12,902 nt of DNA from DATAMF01 sp964472565 (lineage in GTDB: Bacteria > Chloroflexota > Anaerolineae > Aggregatilineales > Aggregatilineaceae): positions 1 through 12,902 of the forward strand of contig CAYYNB010000169.1 of the NCBI GenBank assembly GCA_964472565.1, given 5' to 3'. Shown piece by piece: positions 6,211 through 12,702 of this stretch. The notes under the pieces are model-generated. The model was not told the origin of the DNA, did not search any database, and saw nothing but the letters and a program-made list of their open reading frames with translations. Every line of letters starts with the position of its first letter. Position 1 is the first letter of the stretch. The translations under genes and the position numbers were made by a program.

Positions 6211-9126
6211 CTATCGACGCCGTTTGGGAACGGTGCGTTTGATGGTTTCGGGCGCGACAGTTTGACGCTGCTGTTGTAAAAGCGGATAGTGGCAGTGCTT
6301 GAATTTCTTGCCGCTGCCGCATGGACACGGATCGTTACGGCCTACATTATCAAAGGTACCCAGGCTGCGAGCCGGTTCCGATGCGGGTGGGCGCTGCGGC
6401 TGGGCGGCGGCGGGACGTTCTCCGTTAGATGGCGTAGGCGCGGCCAACACCGGACCACGCCCGGCCTGGATGTTGGTCAGGCGAAGCTGGGTCGGAAGCT
6501 GGCGGCGGGTGGGCTGCTGCTGTTCACGCGGGATCACCCGGTAAATATCCTGGACGACTTTGGCTTTGATCTCTTCCTGCAAACCGCCCCACATCTGGAA
6601 GCTCTGGCGCTGGTATTCAACCAGCGGGTCGCGCCCGCCGTAGCCAACCAGACCGATACCTTCACGCAGAATGTCGAGATCAGTCAGGTGGCGCTGCCAA
6701 AGCTGGTCAATCGCATTCAGCAAAACCTGTTTTTCAGCTTCAGCCATCCATTCGGCGCTGAAGCGGGTAATACGCTCGTCGTAGGCTTGCAGCGCTCCTT
6801 TTACCAGCGCCAGTTCGATCTCATCGGCACTGCGCAGATTTTCCAGGGTGTCGGGCGTGATGGCTGCCGGAACCGGGAAAAGTGCATAGGCGCTGCGGTG
6901 CAGTTCTTCCAAATCCCAATCGATAGGATCGCCCTGAAGGTTATCTTCGACAAGGGCGTGAATCTGCTCGGTGATCATGTGCTGGACCTGATCGCGCAGG
7001 TCGCCGGGTTGGGCGTTAAGAATTTTCTGGCGCTCTTTGTAGATCGTTTCGCGCTGTTTGTTCACCACATCGTCATATTCAAGCACGCGCTTGCGGATGT
7101 CGAAATGGTAGCCTTCGACGCGCACCTGGGCCTGCTGGATGGATTTGGAGATCAGGCCGTGTTCGATAGGCACGTCTTCGGGCATGTCGGCCCATTTCAT
7201 GAAATTTTTGACGCGTTCGCCCCCAAAACGGCGCATGAGTTCATCTTCGAGGCTGAGATAAAACCGACTTTCACCGGGGTCACCCTGGCGCGCGCAGCGG
7301 CCCCGCAACTGGTTGTCGATCCGGCGGGCTTCGTGGCGCTCGGTACCGAGGACATACAGGCCGCCATTTTCCAACACTTTGACGCGACCTTCCGCGATTT
7401 CGGCTTTGGCTTCTTCCAGCACTTCGGCCCATTGTTCGGGGGTCGCTTCGGTGATGTCGATGCTGTAGCGTTTGCGCAGCTTTTCGCGGGCCAGCCCATC
7501 AGGATTGCCGCCCAGCAGAATGTCTACCCCACGTCCGGCCATGTTGGTCGCGATGGTCACGGCACCCGGACGCCCAGCCTGCGCGATCACCACCGCTTCA
7601 CGTTCGTGCTGCTTGGCGTTGAGCACCTGATGCAGAATGCCCGCGCGTTCCAGCATTTTGCTGAGGCGCTCGCTGGTTTCGATGGCGGTGGTACCGACGA
7701 GGACGGGCTGGCCGCGCTTATGGCGCTCTTTGATGTCGTCCACGACGGCTTTCCACTTGGCTTTTTCGTTCATAAACACGAGGTCTTGTTTGTCGTCGCG
7801 GATGTTCGGCAGATTGGTCGGGATCATGGTGACTTCGAGGCGGTAGATTTCGTCGAATTCGCTGGCCTCGGTCATGGCAGTACCGGTCATGCCCGCCAAT
7901 TTTTCGTACATACGGAAGTAGTTCTGGAAAGTGACCGTTGCCAGGGTCAGATTTTCCTGGCGAACTTCAACGCCCTCTTTCGCTTCAATGGCCTGGTGCA
8001 AACCCTCGGAGAACCGCCGCCCGTGCATGAGCCGCCCGGTGAACTCGTCTACGATGATCACCTGGCCGTTCATGACCACATAATCTTTGTCGAGCTGATA
8101 GCAGACATTGGCGCGCAGCGCGTTGTCCAGGTAGGGGATCATGTCGGCGTTGTCGGGATGGTAGAGATTGTCGCCTTGCAGCATGTTTTCGCGCTGAAGC
8201 ATCTGCTCGATCTTTTCGACGCCTGCTTCGGTGAGATAGGCGCTGCGGTTGCGCAGTTCTTCGACAAAATCACCATCGGGTTCTTCCGTGTCGATGCTGG
8301 CTTCGCTGCTGGGTTTGAGATTACGCACCAAACGGGCGAACAGCGTATAGAGATCAGATGGCTGATCGGCCTGACCGCTGATGATCAGCGGGGTGCGGGC
8401 TTCGTCGATCAGAATATTGTCTACTTCGTCCACGATGGCGTAATAATGGCCGCGCTGGGTCTGCCGATCCAGGCTGCGCACCATGTTATCGCGCAGGTAG
8501 TCAAAGCCAAATTCGTTATTCGTGCCGTAGGTGATGTCGGTCTTGTAGGCGTCGCGGCGCTCAATCGGTTCCAGGCGGTGGAAACGAGCGTCTTCGCTGG
8601 ACCAGTCGGGGTTATAGCGGAAGGAATGCATGGTATCCGTCTCGCCCCGGTTCTGGATCACCGCCGAGGACAGGCCGAGGAAATGATAGATCGGCCCCAT
8701 CTGCTGCAAACCGAACTTAGACAGGTAGTCGTTGGGAGTAACGAGATGCACACCGCGCCCGGTGAGTGCATTGAGATACATAGGCAGCGTGGCGACGAGT
8801 GTTTTACCTTCACCCGTTTTCATTTCGGCAATTTTGCCCTGGTGCAGCACGATGCCGCCGATAAGCTGCACATCGTAATGCCGCTGACCAATGGTTCGGA
8901 TGGCGGCTTCACGCACCACCGCAAAAGCTTCGACCAGCAAATCGTCAAGTGCTGCGCCATCCGCGAGGCGCTGGCGGAATTCATCCGTTTTAGCCCGCAG
9001 TTGATGGTCGCTAAGGGTCTTCATCTGGGGTTCAAGCGCATTGATTTGTTCAACCACTTCGCGGTGGCGTTTGAGTTCGCGTTCGTTGGGGTCGCCAAAG
9101 ACGGCCTTGAGGATTGGTTTTAACAT
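6211..9126 (-). CDS. secA: Protein translocase ATPase SecA
   Basis: The motor of the general secretory pathway, which pushes unfolded preproteins through SecYEG at the inner face of the membrane. The 971 residues show all expected parts: Walker A MKTGEGKT (102-109), VTPNDYL (129-135), GTNNEFGFDYLRDNM (201-215), Walker B DEVDNILIDEARTPLIISG (233-251), AGMTGTA (411-417), and the second motor domain with TIATNMAGRGVDI (524-536) and LRGRCARQGDPGESRFYLSLEDEL (607-630). The helical scaffold follows (about 640-860), then a low-complexity Pro/Ala/Gln linker and a zinc-binding SEC-C tail (C934, C936, C945, H946) that contacts SecB or ribosomes in relatives. It is longer than E. coli SecA (901 aa), mainly in the linker and a basic 25-residue extension after the zinc motif. 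The start ATG at 9126 has GAGGT 4-5 nt upstream. GRCARQGDPG replaces the usual GRSGRQGDPG. Confidence 0.98.
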   Translation of the reverse strand: MLKPILKAVFGDPNERELKRHREVVEQINALEPQMKTLSDHQLRAKTDEFRQRLADGAALDDLLVEAFAVVREAAIRTIGQRHYDVQLIGGIVLHQGKIAEMKTGEGKTLVATLPMYLNALTGRGVHLVTPNDYLSKFGLQQMGPIYHFLGLSSAVIQNRGETDTMHSFRYNPDWSSEDARFHRLEPIERRDAYKTDITYGTNNEFGFDYLRDNMVRSLDRQTQRGHYYAIVDEVDNILIDEARTPLIISGQADQPSDLYTLFARLVRNLKPSSEASIDTEEPDGDFVEELRNRSAYLTEAGVEKIEQMLQRENMLQGDNLYHPDNADMIPYLDNALRANVCYQLDKDYVVMNGQVIIVDEFTGRLMHGRRFSEGLHQAIEAKEGVEVRQENLTLATVTFQNYFRMYEKLAGMTGTAMTEASEFDEIYRLEVTMIPTNLPNIRDDKQDLVFMNEKAKWKAVVDDIKERHKRGQPVLVGTTAIETSERLSKMLERAGILHQVLNAKQHEREAVVIAQAGRPGAVTIATNMAGRGVDILLGGNPDGLAREKLRKRYSIDITEATPEQWAEVLEEAKAEIAEGRVKVLENGGLYVLGTERHEARRIDNQLRGRCARQGDPGESRFYLSLEDELMRRFGGERVKNFMKWADMPEDVPIEHGLISKSIQQAQVRVEGYHFDIRKRVLEYDDVVNKQRETIYKERQKILNAQPGDLRDQVQHMITEQIHALVEDNLQGDPIDWDLEELHRSAYALFPVPAAITPDTLENLRSADEIELALVKGALQAYDERITRFSAEWMAEAEKQVLLNAIDQLWQRHLTDLDILREGIGLVGYGGRDPLVEYQRQSFQMWGGLQEEIKAKVVQDIYRVIPREQQQPTRRQLPTQLRLTNIQAGRGPVLAAPTPSNGERPAAAQPQRPPASEPARSLGTFDNVGRNDPCPCGSGKKFKHCHYPLLQQQRQTVAPETIKRTVPKRRR

Positions 9127-9142
9127 CAGACCTCACAAATTG

Positions 9143-9165
9143 GACGGAAAATAGAACCTTCCGTC
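9143..9165 (-). promoter_or_regulatory. 7-bp inverted repeat in the secA leader
   Basis: GACGGAA (9143-9149) and TTCCGTC (9159-9165) are perfect complements separated by 9 nt. The structure ends 16 nt before the secA start codon, just ahead of the GAGGT ribosome binding site. It is either an RNA hairpin controlling secA translation or a dyad operator downstream of the promoter. The sequence alone cannot decide between these. Confidence 0.5.
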
Positions 9166-9178
9166 AAACAGTACAGGG

Positions 9179-9197
9179 AGTATAGCAGCAAATTATA
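9179..9197 (-). promoter_or_regulatory. Candidate -10 elements of the secA promoter
   Basis: On the minus strand TATAAT (9192-9197, perfect consensus) is followed by TATACT (9179-9184). Both lie in an AT-rich stretch within the 115-nt gap before secA. Neither has a good -35 hexamer at 17 nt (TATTCG and TTCAAT), so an activator or another sigma factor may be involved. A start site near 9172-9185 would put the inverted repeat at 9143-9165 in the untranslated leader. Confidence 0.4.
9182..9191 (-). repeat. 10-bp direct repeat, copy 2 (TTGCTGCTAT)
   Basis: TTGCTGCTAT on the minus strand, an exact second copy of the sequence at 9218-9227, with starts 36 bp apart. This copy overlaps the TATACT element, and TATAAT lies between the two copies. 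The arrangement resembles paired regulator binding sites on a promoter; that is inference. Confidence 0.45.
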
Positions 9198-9217
9198 ACA
9201 TATTGAAATAGGGGCGA

Positions 9218-9227
9218 ATAGCAGCAA
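9218..9227 (-). repeat. 10-bp direct repeat, copy 1 (TTGCTGCTAT)
   Basis: First copy of TTGCTGCTAT, located just after the 187-aa gene and upstream of the likely secA -10 elements. See the copy at 9182-9191. Confidence 0.45.
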
Positions 9228-9241
9228 GGTCTGGTGAAATT

Positions 9242-9805
9242 TTAGCCCTGCATCAGCCAGATAGCCGCACCACAGGCAAAAACGACAACCAGCAGCGCGA
9301 CTAACCCGAAGATGACCAGCATGACAATAACCCAAAAAGGAAGGGGCGGGCGAGAGCTGTGGGGAACACCACGTTTGGGCTTGGACGACGAGTAATTGAT
9401 TTCGCCGCTGATCGGATCGAGAACGCGATCTAAGATATTGCGCTTGTTGGCGTGGTAGCTGGGGCTGTCGGCGTAAGCTTCTTCGGGATCATAGCGGCGG
9501 CGGATACGTTCCTCGCGGGAGGGCTGGCGGCGGGTGCGTTCCTGCAAACGCCGCGCCGCGCCCTTAATCGGCCCCAGATCGCGCAGCTCGATTTGCTCCG
9601 TATTCATTGGATCAGCGGGCGGGCGCAGGCGGTCATCGATATACCCGGCGGCGAGGTCTTCAATTTCGGCGGCGTCATCGTACAGATCATCCTGGTCGGC
9701 AGCGGCCCAGGCGTCATCAATCTCGTTTTCCATCCGGCGGCGACGGCTGCGACGACGGCGCTGATCATAATCGTCATACGGACTGCCGGGATCGTAGTCA
9801 CCCAT
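9242..9805 (-). CDS. Acidic/Arg-rich protein with C-terminal membrane anchor (187 aa)
   Basis: No family recognised. The first 150 residues look disordered or loosely helical: an acidic-aromatic start (GDYDPGSPYDDYDQ), an arginine cluster (RRRRSRRRR, 16-24), an acidic stretch (about 27-50), another basic helix (83-104), and a conserved-looking segment LDRVLDPISGEINYSS (125-140). A single hydrophobic helix (about 157-184) ends 3 residues from the C-terminus, so the protein is likely tail-anchored with its bulk in the cytoplasm. I chose ATG at 9805 because AGGATAAG lies at the right distance upstream; the in-frame ATG at 9820 would add five residues (MRISH) and has a weaker site. It precedes secA by 115 nt in the same direction. 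A role at the membrane near the secretion machinery is possible, but the sequence does not show it. Confidence 0.75.
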   Translation of the reverse strand: MGDYDPGSPYDDYDQRRRRSRRRRMENEIDDAWAAADQDDLYDDAAEIEDLAAGYIDDRLRPPADPMNTEQIELRDLGPIKGAARRLQERTRRQPSREERIRRRYDPEEAYADSPSYHANKRNILDRVLDPISGEINYSSSKPKRGVPHSSRPPLPFWVIVMLVIFGLVALLVVVFACGAAIWLMQG

Positions 9806-9907
9806 ATGGCTTATCCTCATGATTAATACTCACAGCGAGTCTACCGCAAACAGCAGAATTTCACGAATGGGGTACGGGGAAACTGGCACAAGATTTTTAT
9901 GCCCGTG

Positions 9908-9916
9908 TGCTACACT
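9908..9916 (+). promoter_or_regulatory. Extended -10 promoter of the secreted SH3-like protein gene
   Basis: TGC followed by TACACT (9911-9916) forms an extended -10 element, 38 nt before the ATG at 9955. No clear -35 hexamer is present, which fits extended -10 promoters. The divergent minus-strand gene starts at 9805, so 9806-9954 is a shared intergenic region; no convincing promoter is visible for the other direction. Confidence 0.45.
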
Positions 9917-9954
9917 GAAATTGCGTACCTCACACATTCCCAATGGAGGGGAAA

Positions 9955-10644
9955 ATGAAACGGTTATTGATTCGTGTGGCTGTTATTGTTTGGGTTATAG
10001 CCGTCGTATTCAGTGTCGCGCCGCAAACTTTCGCCCAGGATGGCACGCCAGCAGTTGCCTGGGCAAATATTAGCTGGGTGGCAGATTGTTCTTCCTCATC
10101 GGGTTATGGCACGGCTGCGATTGATTATTTCTTCTCGATTTCTCCCGGTTATACCTTCAGTTATTACGTGGAATGGTTCTCGGTCAGTGGGGGCGGCGAC
10201 TCGATCTCTGGGGCGAAGCTTTACGACACAACCGAAACTTATGCACTCCGCCATAAGTGGGCGGCGGCTTATGATGGGTACATTACCGCGCAGTATGCTA
10301 TCCACGCGCCGAACGGCGAACTGGTGAGTTCGACCATGTTCGAGGCAAACTGCATTACGGGGCGAGTGTGGACGAGCTACAGTGATGTGTACGGCATCAA
10401 CGAACCCGCAGCCGATAAGCGCGTGATGGGCAATGTGTTGGTCGATACGCCCGTGTATGCCGAAGCCAATCCAACCACCGCACTCAAGCCCGTGCTCAAA
10501 GCCGGACAGACGTGGTTCATCGTGGGACAGGTAACTGGTACGGATGGCGATCTGTGGTACAAGGTGTTCGTCGGCAGCGCGAATACGGCCTATGTGCCCG
10601 CTTCGACGATGACACCGCAGGGGGCGGTGCCCGGCGCGAAGTAA
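9955..10644 (+). CDS. Secreted protein with C-terminal bacterial SH3-like domain
   Basis: A 229-residue exported protein. The Sec signal peptide has a basic start (MKRLLIR), a hydrophobic core (8-22) and a likely cleavage after A27 (TFA, then QDG). A beta-rich domain of unknown family covers about 33-135. It has two cysteines, C45 and C133, at its two ends, well placed for a disulfide that closes an Ig-like sandwich. Residues about 155-222 (VLVDTPVYAEAN, VLKAGQTWFIVGQV, GDLWYKVFV, TAYVPAST) match the strand pattern of bacterial SH3 domains, which in relatives bind cell-wall or surface polymers. The ATG at 9955 is preferred because GGAGGGG (9945-9951) precedes it; the upstream ATG at 9943 would place that site inside the gene. 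It is the only plus-strand gene, with its own promoter and terminator. The substrate or partner is unknown. Confidence 0.82.
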   Translation: MKRLLIRVAVIVWVIAVVFSVAPQTFAQDGTPAVAWANISWVADCSSSSGYGTAAIDYFFSISPGYTFSYYVEWFSVSGGGDSISGAKLYDTTETYALRHKWAAAYDGYITAQYAIHAPNGELVSSTMFEANCITGRVWTSYSDVYGINEPAADKRVMGNVLVDTPVYAEANPTTALKPVLKAGQTWFIVGQVTGTDGDLWYKVFVGSANTAYVPASTMTPQGAVPGAK

Positions 10645-10677
10645 GCCTAATCTCATTCCAATCCAACAGGACCATTC

Positions 10678-10709
10678 AAGCGCGACTCATGGGGAGTCGC
10701 GCTTTCTTT
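10678..10709 (+). terminator. Intrinsic terminator of the secreted SH3-like protein gene
   Basis: A perfect 11-bp stem, AAGCGCGACTC (10678-10688) with GAGTCGCGCTT (10694-10704), has a 5-nt loop and is followed by the tail TTTCTTT. It lies 33 nt after the stop codon. This is a standard rho-independent terminator. Confidence 0.9.
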
Positions 10710-10734
10710 ACGAAAAATTCATAAAAATTTCGTA
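10709..10734. repeat. AT-rich 7-bp inverted repeat after the terminator
   Basis: TACGAAA (10709-10715) and TTTCGTA (10728-10734) are exact complements around an AT-rich loop. The repeat overlaps the tail of the terminator and the start of the candidate promoter at 10733-10761. Chance is a real possibility for so AT-rich a sequence. Confidence 0.3.
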
Positions 10735-10761
10735 AACAATTGATGAGTAATGGGGTACAAT
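10733..10761 (+). promoter_or_regulatory. Candidate promoter in front of the inverted-repeat region
   Basis: TAAACA (10733-10738) and TACAAT (10756-10761) are separated by 17 nt and match the sigma70 hexamers at 4 and 5 of 6 positions. No open reading frame of note follows on the plus strand, so if it works it would drive a non-coding transcript through the three inverted repeats. Confidence 0.3.
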
Positions 10762-10787
10762 CTAAATAGTTATTGCTTTTGTGCATT

Positions 10788-10836
10788 GCGGATTCGATCC
10801 GCTGACGCCGCGTTTTATTGTCAAGCGGATCAAATC
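10788..10836. repeat. Overlapping inverted repeats with alternative pairings
   Basis: ATCCGC (10797-10802) can pair with GCGGAT upstream (10788-10793, 3-nt loop) or with GCGGAT downstream (10825-10830). The downstream pairing extends to GATTCGATCCGCTGAC (10791-10806) with GTCAAGCGGATCAAATC (10820-10836), with one mismatch and one bulged base. In a minus-strand transcript the mismatch becomes a G-U wobble. The two structures exclude each other, as in switch-type RNAs. Confidence 0.5.
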
Positions 10837-10846
10837 CTCTCAGATG

Positions 10847-10881
10847 GACAGGCGTCTTCATCGATCGGTGAGACGCCTGTC
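10847..10881. repeat. Perfect 11-bp inverted repeat
   Basis: GACAGGCGTCT (10847-10857) and AGACGCCTGTC (10871-10881) are exact complements with a 13-nt loop. No T-run follows on either strand. It lies in the convergent gap between the secreted-protein gene and meaB and may be part of the transcription end of meaB or of a small RNA, or a protein-binding dyad. Confidence 0.55.
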
Positions 10882-10891
10882 TATAACTCCT

Positions 10892-10923
10892 TCGAGCGCG
10901 ACTTCAATTGAGGCCGCGCTCGA
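10892..10923 (-). terminator. Hairpin spanning the meaB stop codon, terminator-like
   Basis: TCGAGCGCG (10892-10900) pairs with CGCGCTCGA (10915-10923). After one mismatch the stem continues for four more pairs around an AAUU loop. The right arm (plus coordinates) is inside the last codons of meaB and the stop TGA (10904-10906) sits in the upper stem. No U-run follows in the minus direction, so it may act as an RNA 3'-end stabiliser or a weak terminator. Confidence 0.4.
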
Positions 10924-11908
10924 TATTTAACAACTCGTTCACGGCCTGATAGGGGTCGAGTTCTCGTATCATTATACGCTGAATGAGGGCTTCGAGTTGC
11001 GCGGGCGAATATTTCGCCAGCAGGCGGTTGAGCAGTTCCTCACGTAAATGGGCGGCGAATTCGGCTTCGGCGCGCTGACGTTCGCGGTTGTGCCACAACC
11101 CGGATTCCTGTAAATAGGCGCGGTGCAGCGCGATGGCCTGGGCAAGTTCATCCATGCCCTGATACGCGGTGGCAACGGTTTTGATGATCGGTACGGACCA
11201 GAAATCATAGTTGCCGTTGTCGGGCGCGGGGAGCAGCGCGCCGCCGTGATGACGCGTGTAGAGCATGCGGTGGCCGAGTTCGAGCATGGCTTTGAGGGCG
11301 CGCACCGTATTTTCCACACCCGGACGATCCGCTTTGTTGACCACCAGAATATCCGCAATTTCGAGGATACCGGCTTTGATGGCCTGCACATCGTCGCCCA
11401 GGCCGGGCGCATCCACAACGATAGTGGTCATGGCGGTGCGGGCAATATCGACTTCGCTTTGACCGGCACCGACGGTTTCGATCAGCACATAGTCAAATCC
11501 AGCCGCATCCAAAACACGCACGACATCGCCGGTTGTCGCTGCGAGGCCGCCTAAACTGCCGCGATTCGCCATGCTGCGGATGTAAACTCCTTTGTCGCCG
11601 GACAGGTCCAGCATACGGATGCGATCGCCGAGCACGGCTCCACCGCTGAAAGGGCTGGTGGGATCGACGGCAACAATGGCGACGGTGTGCTGTTGGGCGC
11701 GGAGCGTTTTGGTCAGCGCATTGACGACACTCGATTTCCCGGTTCCGGGCGCGCCTGTGATGCCGACCAGATAGGCGCGTCCGGTATGGGGATACAGCGC
11801 GGCTAAGGCTTGCTGAGCGGCGGGCGTGCGGTTCTCGACCTGGGTAATCAGGCGAGCCAGGGCGCGGCGACTGCCGGACAGCACCTCTTGAACAAAACGA
11901 TCAGGCAT
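10904..11908 (-). CDS. meaB: MeaB-type GTPase (ArgK family), mutase chaperone
   Basis: A G3E-family GTPase that guards B12-dependent acyl-CoA mutases: it gates cobalamin loading and removal of inactivated cofactor, using GTP hydrolysis, in the cytoplasm. The 334 residues carry the P-loop GAPGTGKSS (52-60), the metal-binding segment AVDPTSPFSGGAVLGDR (80-96), the switch motif ETVGAGQSEVD (144-154), the family signature PGLGDDVQAIKAGILEIADI (168-187) and the guanine-specificity motif NKAD (191-194). A C-terminal helical region follows, as in dimeric MeaB. The length is typical (about 330 aa). It starts 5 nt after the B12-binding subunit gene, which is its expected partner, so co-translation and direct interaction are likely. 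Its stop codon lies inside a hairpin. Nothing essential is missing. Confidence 0.95.
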   Translation of the reverse strand: MPDRFVQEVLSGSRRALARLITQVENRTPAAQQALAALYPHTGRAYLVGITGAPGTGKSSVVNALTKTLRAQQHTVAIVAVDPTSPFSGGAVLGDRIRMLDLSGDKGVYIRSMANRGSLGGLAATTGDVVRVLDAAGFDYVLIETVGAGQSEVDIARTAMTTIVVDAPGLGDDVQAIKAGILEIADILVVNKADRPGVENTVRALKAMLELGHRMLYTRHHGGALLPAPDNGNYDFWSVPIIKTVATAYQGMDELAQAIALHRAYLQESGLWHNRERQRAEAEFAAHLREELLNRLLAKYSPAQLEALIQRIMIRELDPYQAVNELLNIERGLN

Positions 11909-11913
11909 CGGCG

Positions 11914-12315
11914 TCAGGCGCTCGCCAGCGCGGACTTGATATGCTTCACAATGTCATCGGTGTTGGTGCCGGGACCAAAAACCGCGCTCACACCTTTTTC
12001 GAGCAGAACGGGAATATCATCGTCGGGGACGATGCCGCCGACGAGGACCATCACATCATCGAGACTTTCCGCGTGCAGCAGTTCCATGATACGCGGCACC
12101 AGCGCCATGTGCGCACCGCTGAGAATCGACAGGCCAACGACCTGGACATCTTCCTGCACCGCCGCTTCGACGATCATTTCGGGCGTTTGGCGCAAGCCCG
12201 TATAAATAACTTCCATGCCCGCATCACGCAGGGCGCGCGCGATCACTTTGGCTCCCCGATCATGACCATCGAGGCCGGGTTTGGCGATCAATACACGGAT
12301 TTTTGGCTCACTCAT
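11914..12315 (-). CDS. Cobalamin-binding small subunit of acyl-CoA mutase (methylmalonyl-CoA type)
   Basis: A 133-residue stand-alone B12-binding domain. It corresponds to the C-terminal part of methylmalonyl-CoA mutase, or to the small subunit of split mutases. The cobalt-coordinating DxHxxG motif is D16-G17-H18-D19-R20-G21 (LDGHDRGAK), followed by the nucleotide-tail contacts SILSGAH (63-69) and VGGIVPDDD (92-100) of a Rossmann-like fold. With the large catalytic subunit it would bind adenosylcobalamin and interconvert succinyl-CoA and methylmalonyl-CoA (propionate metabolism). The large subunit is not in the window, and a related mutase such as the isobutyryl-CoA or hydroxyisobutyryl-CoA type cannot be excluded. 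The ATG at 12315 has GAGGAA about 7 nt upstream. It lies 12 nt after the DUF1801 gene and 5 nt before meaB, so the three genes form a clear operon. Confidence 0.93.
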   Translation of the reverse strand: MSEPKIRVLIAKPGLDGHDRGAKVIARALRDAGMEVIYTGLRQTPEMIVEAAVQEDVQVVGLSILSGAHMALVPRIMELLHAESLDDVMVLVGGIVPDDDIPVLLEKGVSAVFGPGTNTDDIVKHIKSALASA

Positions 12316-12327
12316 ACTCGTTCCTCG

Positions 12328-12690
12328 TCAGGCATTGGAATCCAGGGAAAAGGCTTCGCGGACGAACTGCGCCAGCAGATCTTCGCGGATGGTATCGACG
12401 GAACGCACTTTCATGTGGCGCATTTCGCGGCCATTCCCTTCGAGCGCACGGGAGGGATCGGAAAGGCGCACACCTTTGTAAAAGTTCACGTGAACAACGT
12501 TGCTATAAGGCGAGATCGCGCAGACCTCGGAATTACGCTTGTAAACCAGATTGCCCCAGGCGTGTTTAATTTCCTCGCGGAGTTCGGGCGCAGCCTCGTG
12601 AATGATGCGGCGCAGTTCCTGGATCGTCTCCTGGATTTCGGGCAGTTGGCTATCGATCAGGGCGGCTACCTGCGTTTCGTGATCGGACAT
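12328..12690 (-). CDS. DUF1801 (YdhG-like) domain protein
   Basis: A small soluble protein of 120 residues matching the DUF1801 pattern: an N-terminal helix pair (about 5-42, with LRRIIHEAAPELREEIKHAW), then the sheet with NLVYKRNSEVCAISPYSNVVHVNFYKG (46-72) and the signature LSDPSRALEGNGREMRHMKVRS (75-96). A C-terminal helix follows (about 98-113). The biochemical function of this family is not established. The ATG at 12690 follows a strong AAAGGAG ribosome binding site. It is the first gene of the DUF1801, B12-subunit and meaB operon. The link to B12 metabolism is seen only by position and may be incidental; the promoter upstream would drive all three. Confidence 0.85.
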   Translation of the reverse strand: MSDHETQVAALIDSQLPEIQETIQELRRIIHEAAPELREEIKHAWGNLVYKRNSEVCAISPYSNVVHVNFYKGVRLSDPSRALEGNGREMRHMKVRSVDTIREDLLAQFVREAFSLDSNA

Positions 12691-12702
12691 GTTCGCTCCT
12701 TT

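Larger units (their letters stand above)
10768..10881 (+). ncRNA. Possible small structured RNA (hypothesis)
   Basis: This gene-free stretch begins about 7 nt after a TACAAT element. It contains two alternative hairpins (10788-10836) and ends in a perfect 11-bp hairpin (10847-10881). The arrangement could be a small RNA of about 110 nt. No known RNA family is recognised, and the last hairpin lacks a U-run, so termination there is uncertain. The structures could equally serve the minus strand as transcription end sites for meaB. Confidence 0.2.

Noticed and set aside
6289..9123. A 944-codon open frame on the plus strand, antisense to secA
   Set aside because: It is in codon register with secA, where antisense stops would need TTA, CTA or TCA codons that secA simply does not use. 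The translation has no recognisable domains, and the secA frame has every expected motif.
10096..10656. A 186-codon minus-strand open frame opposite the secreted protein gene
   Set aside because: The plus-strand frame has a signal peptide, ribosome binding site, promoter and terminator; the antisense product looks like random His/Arg-rich sequence.
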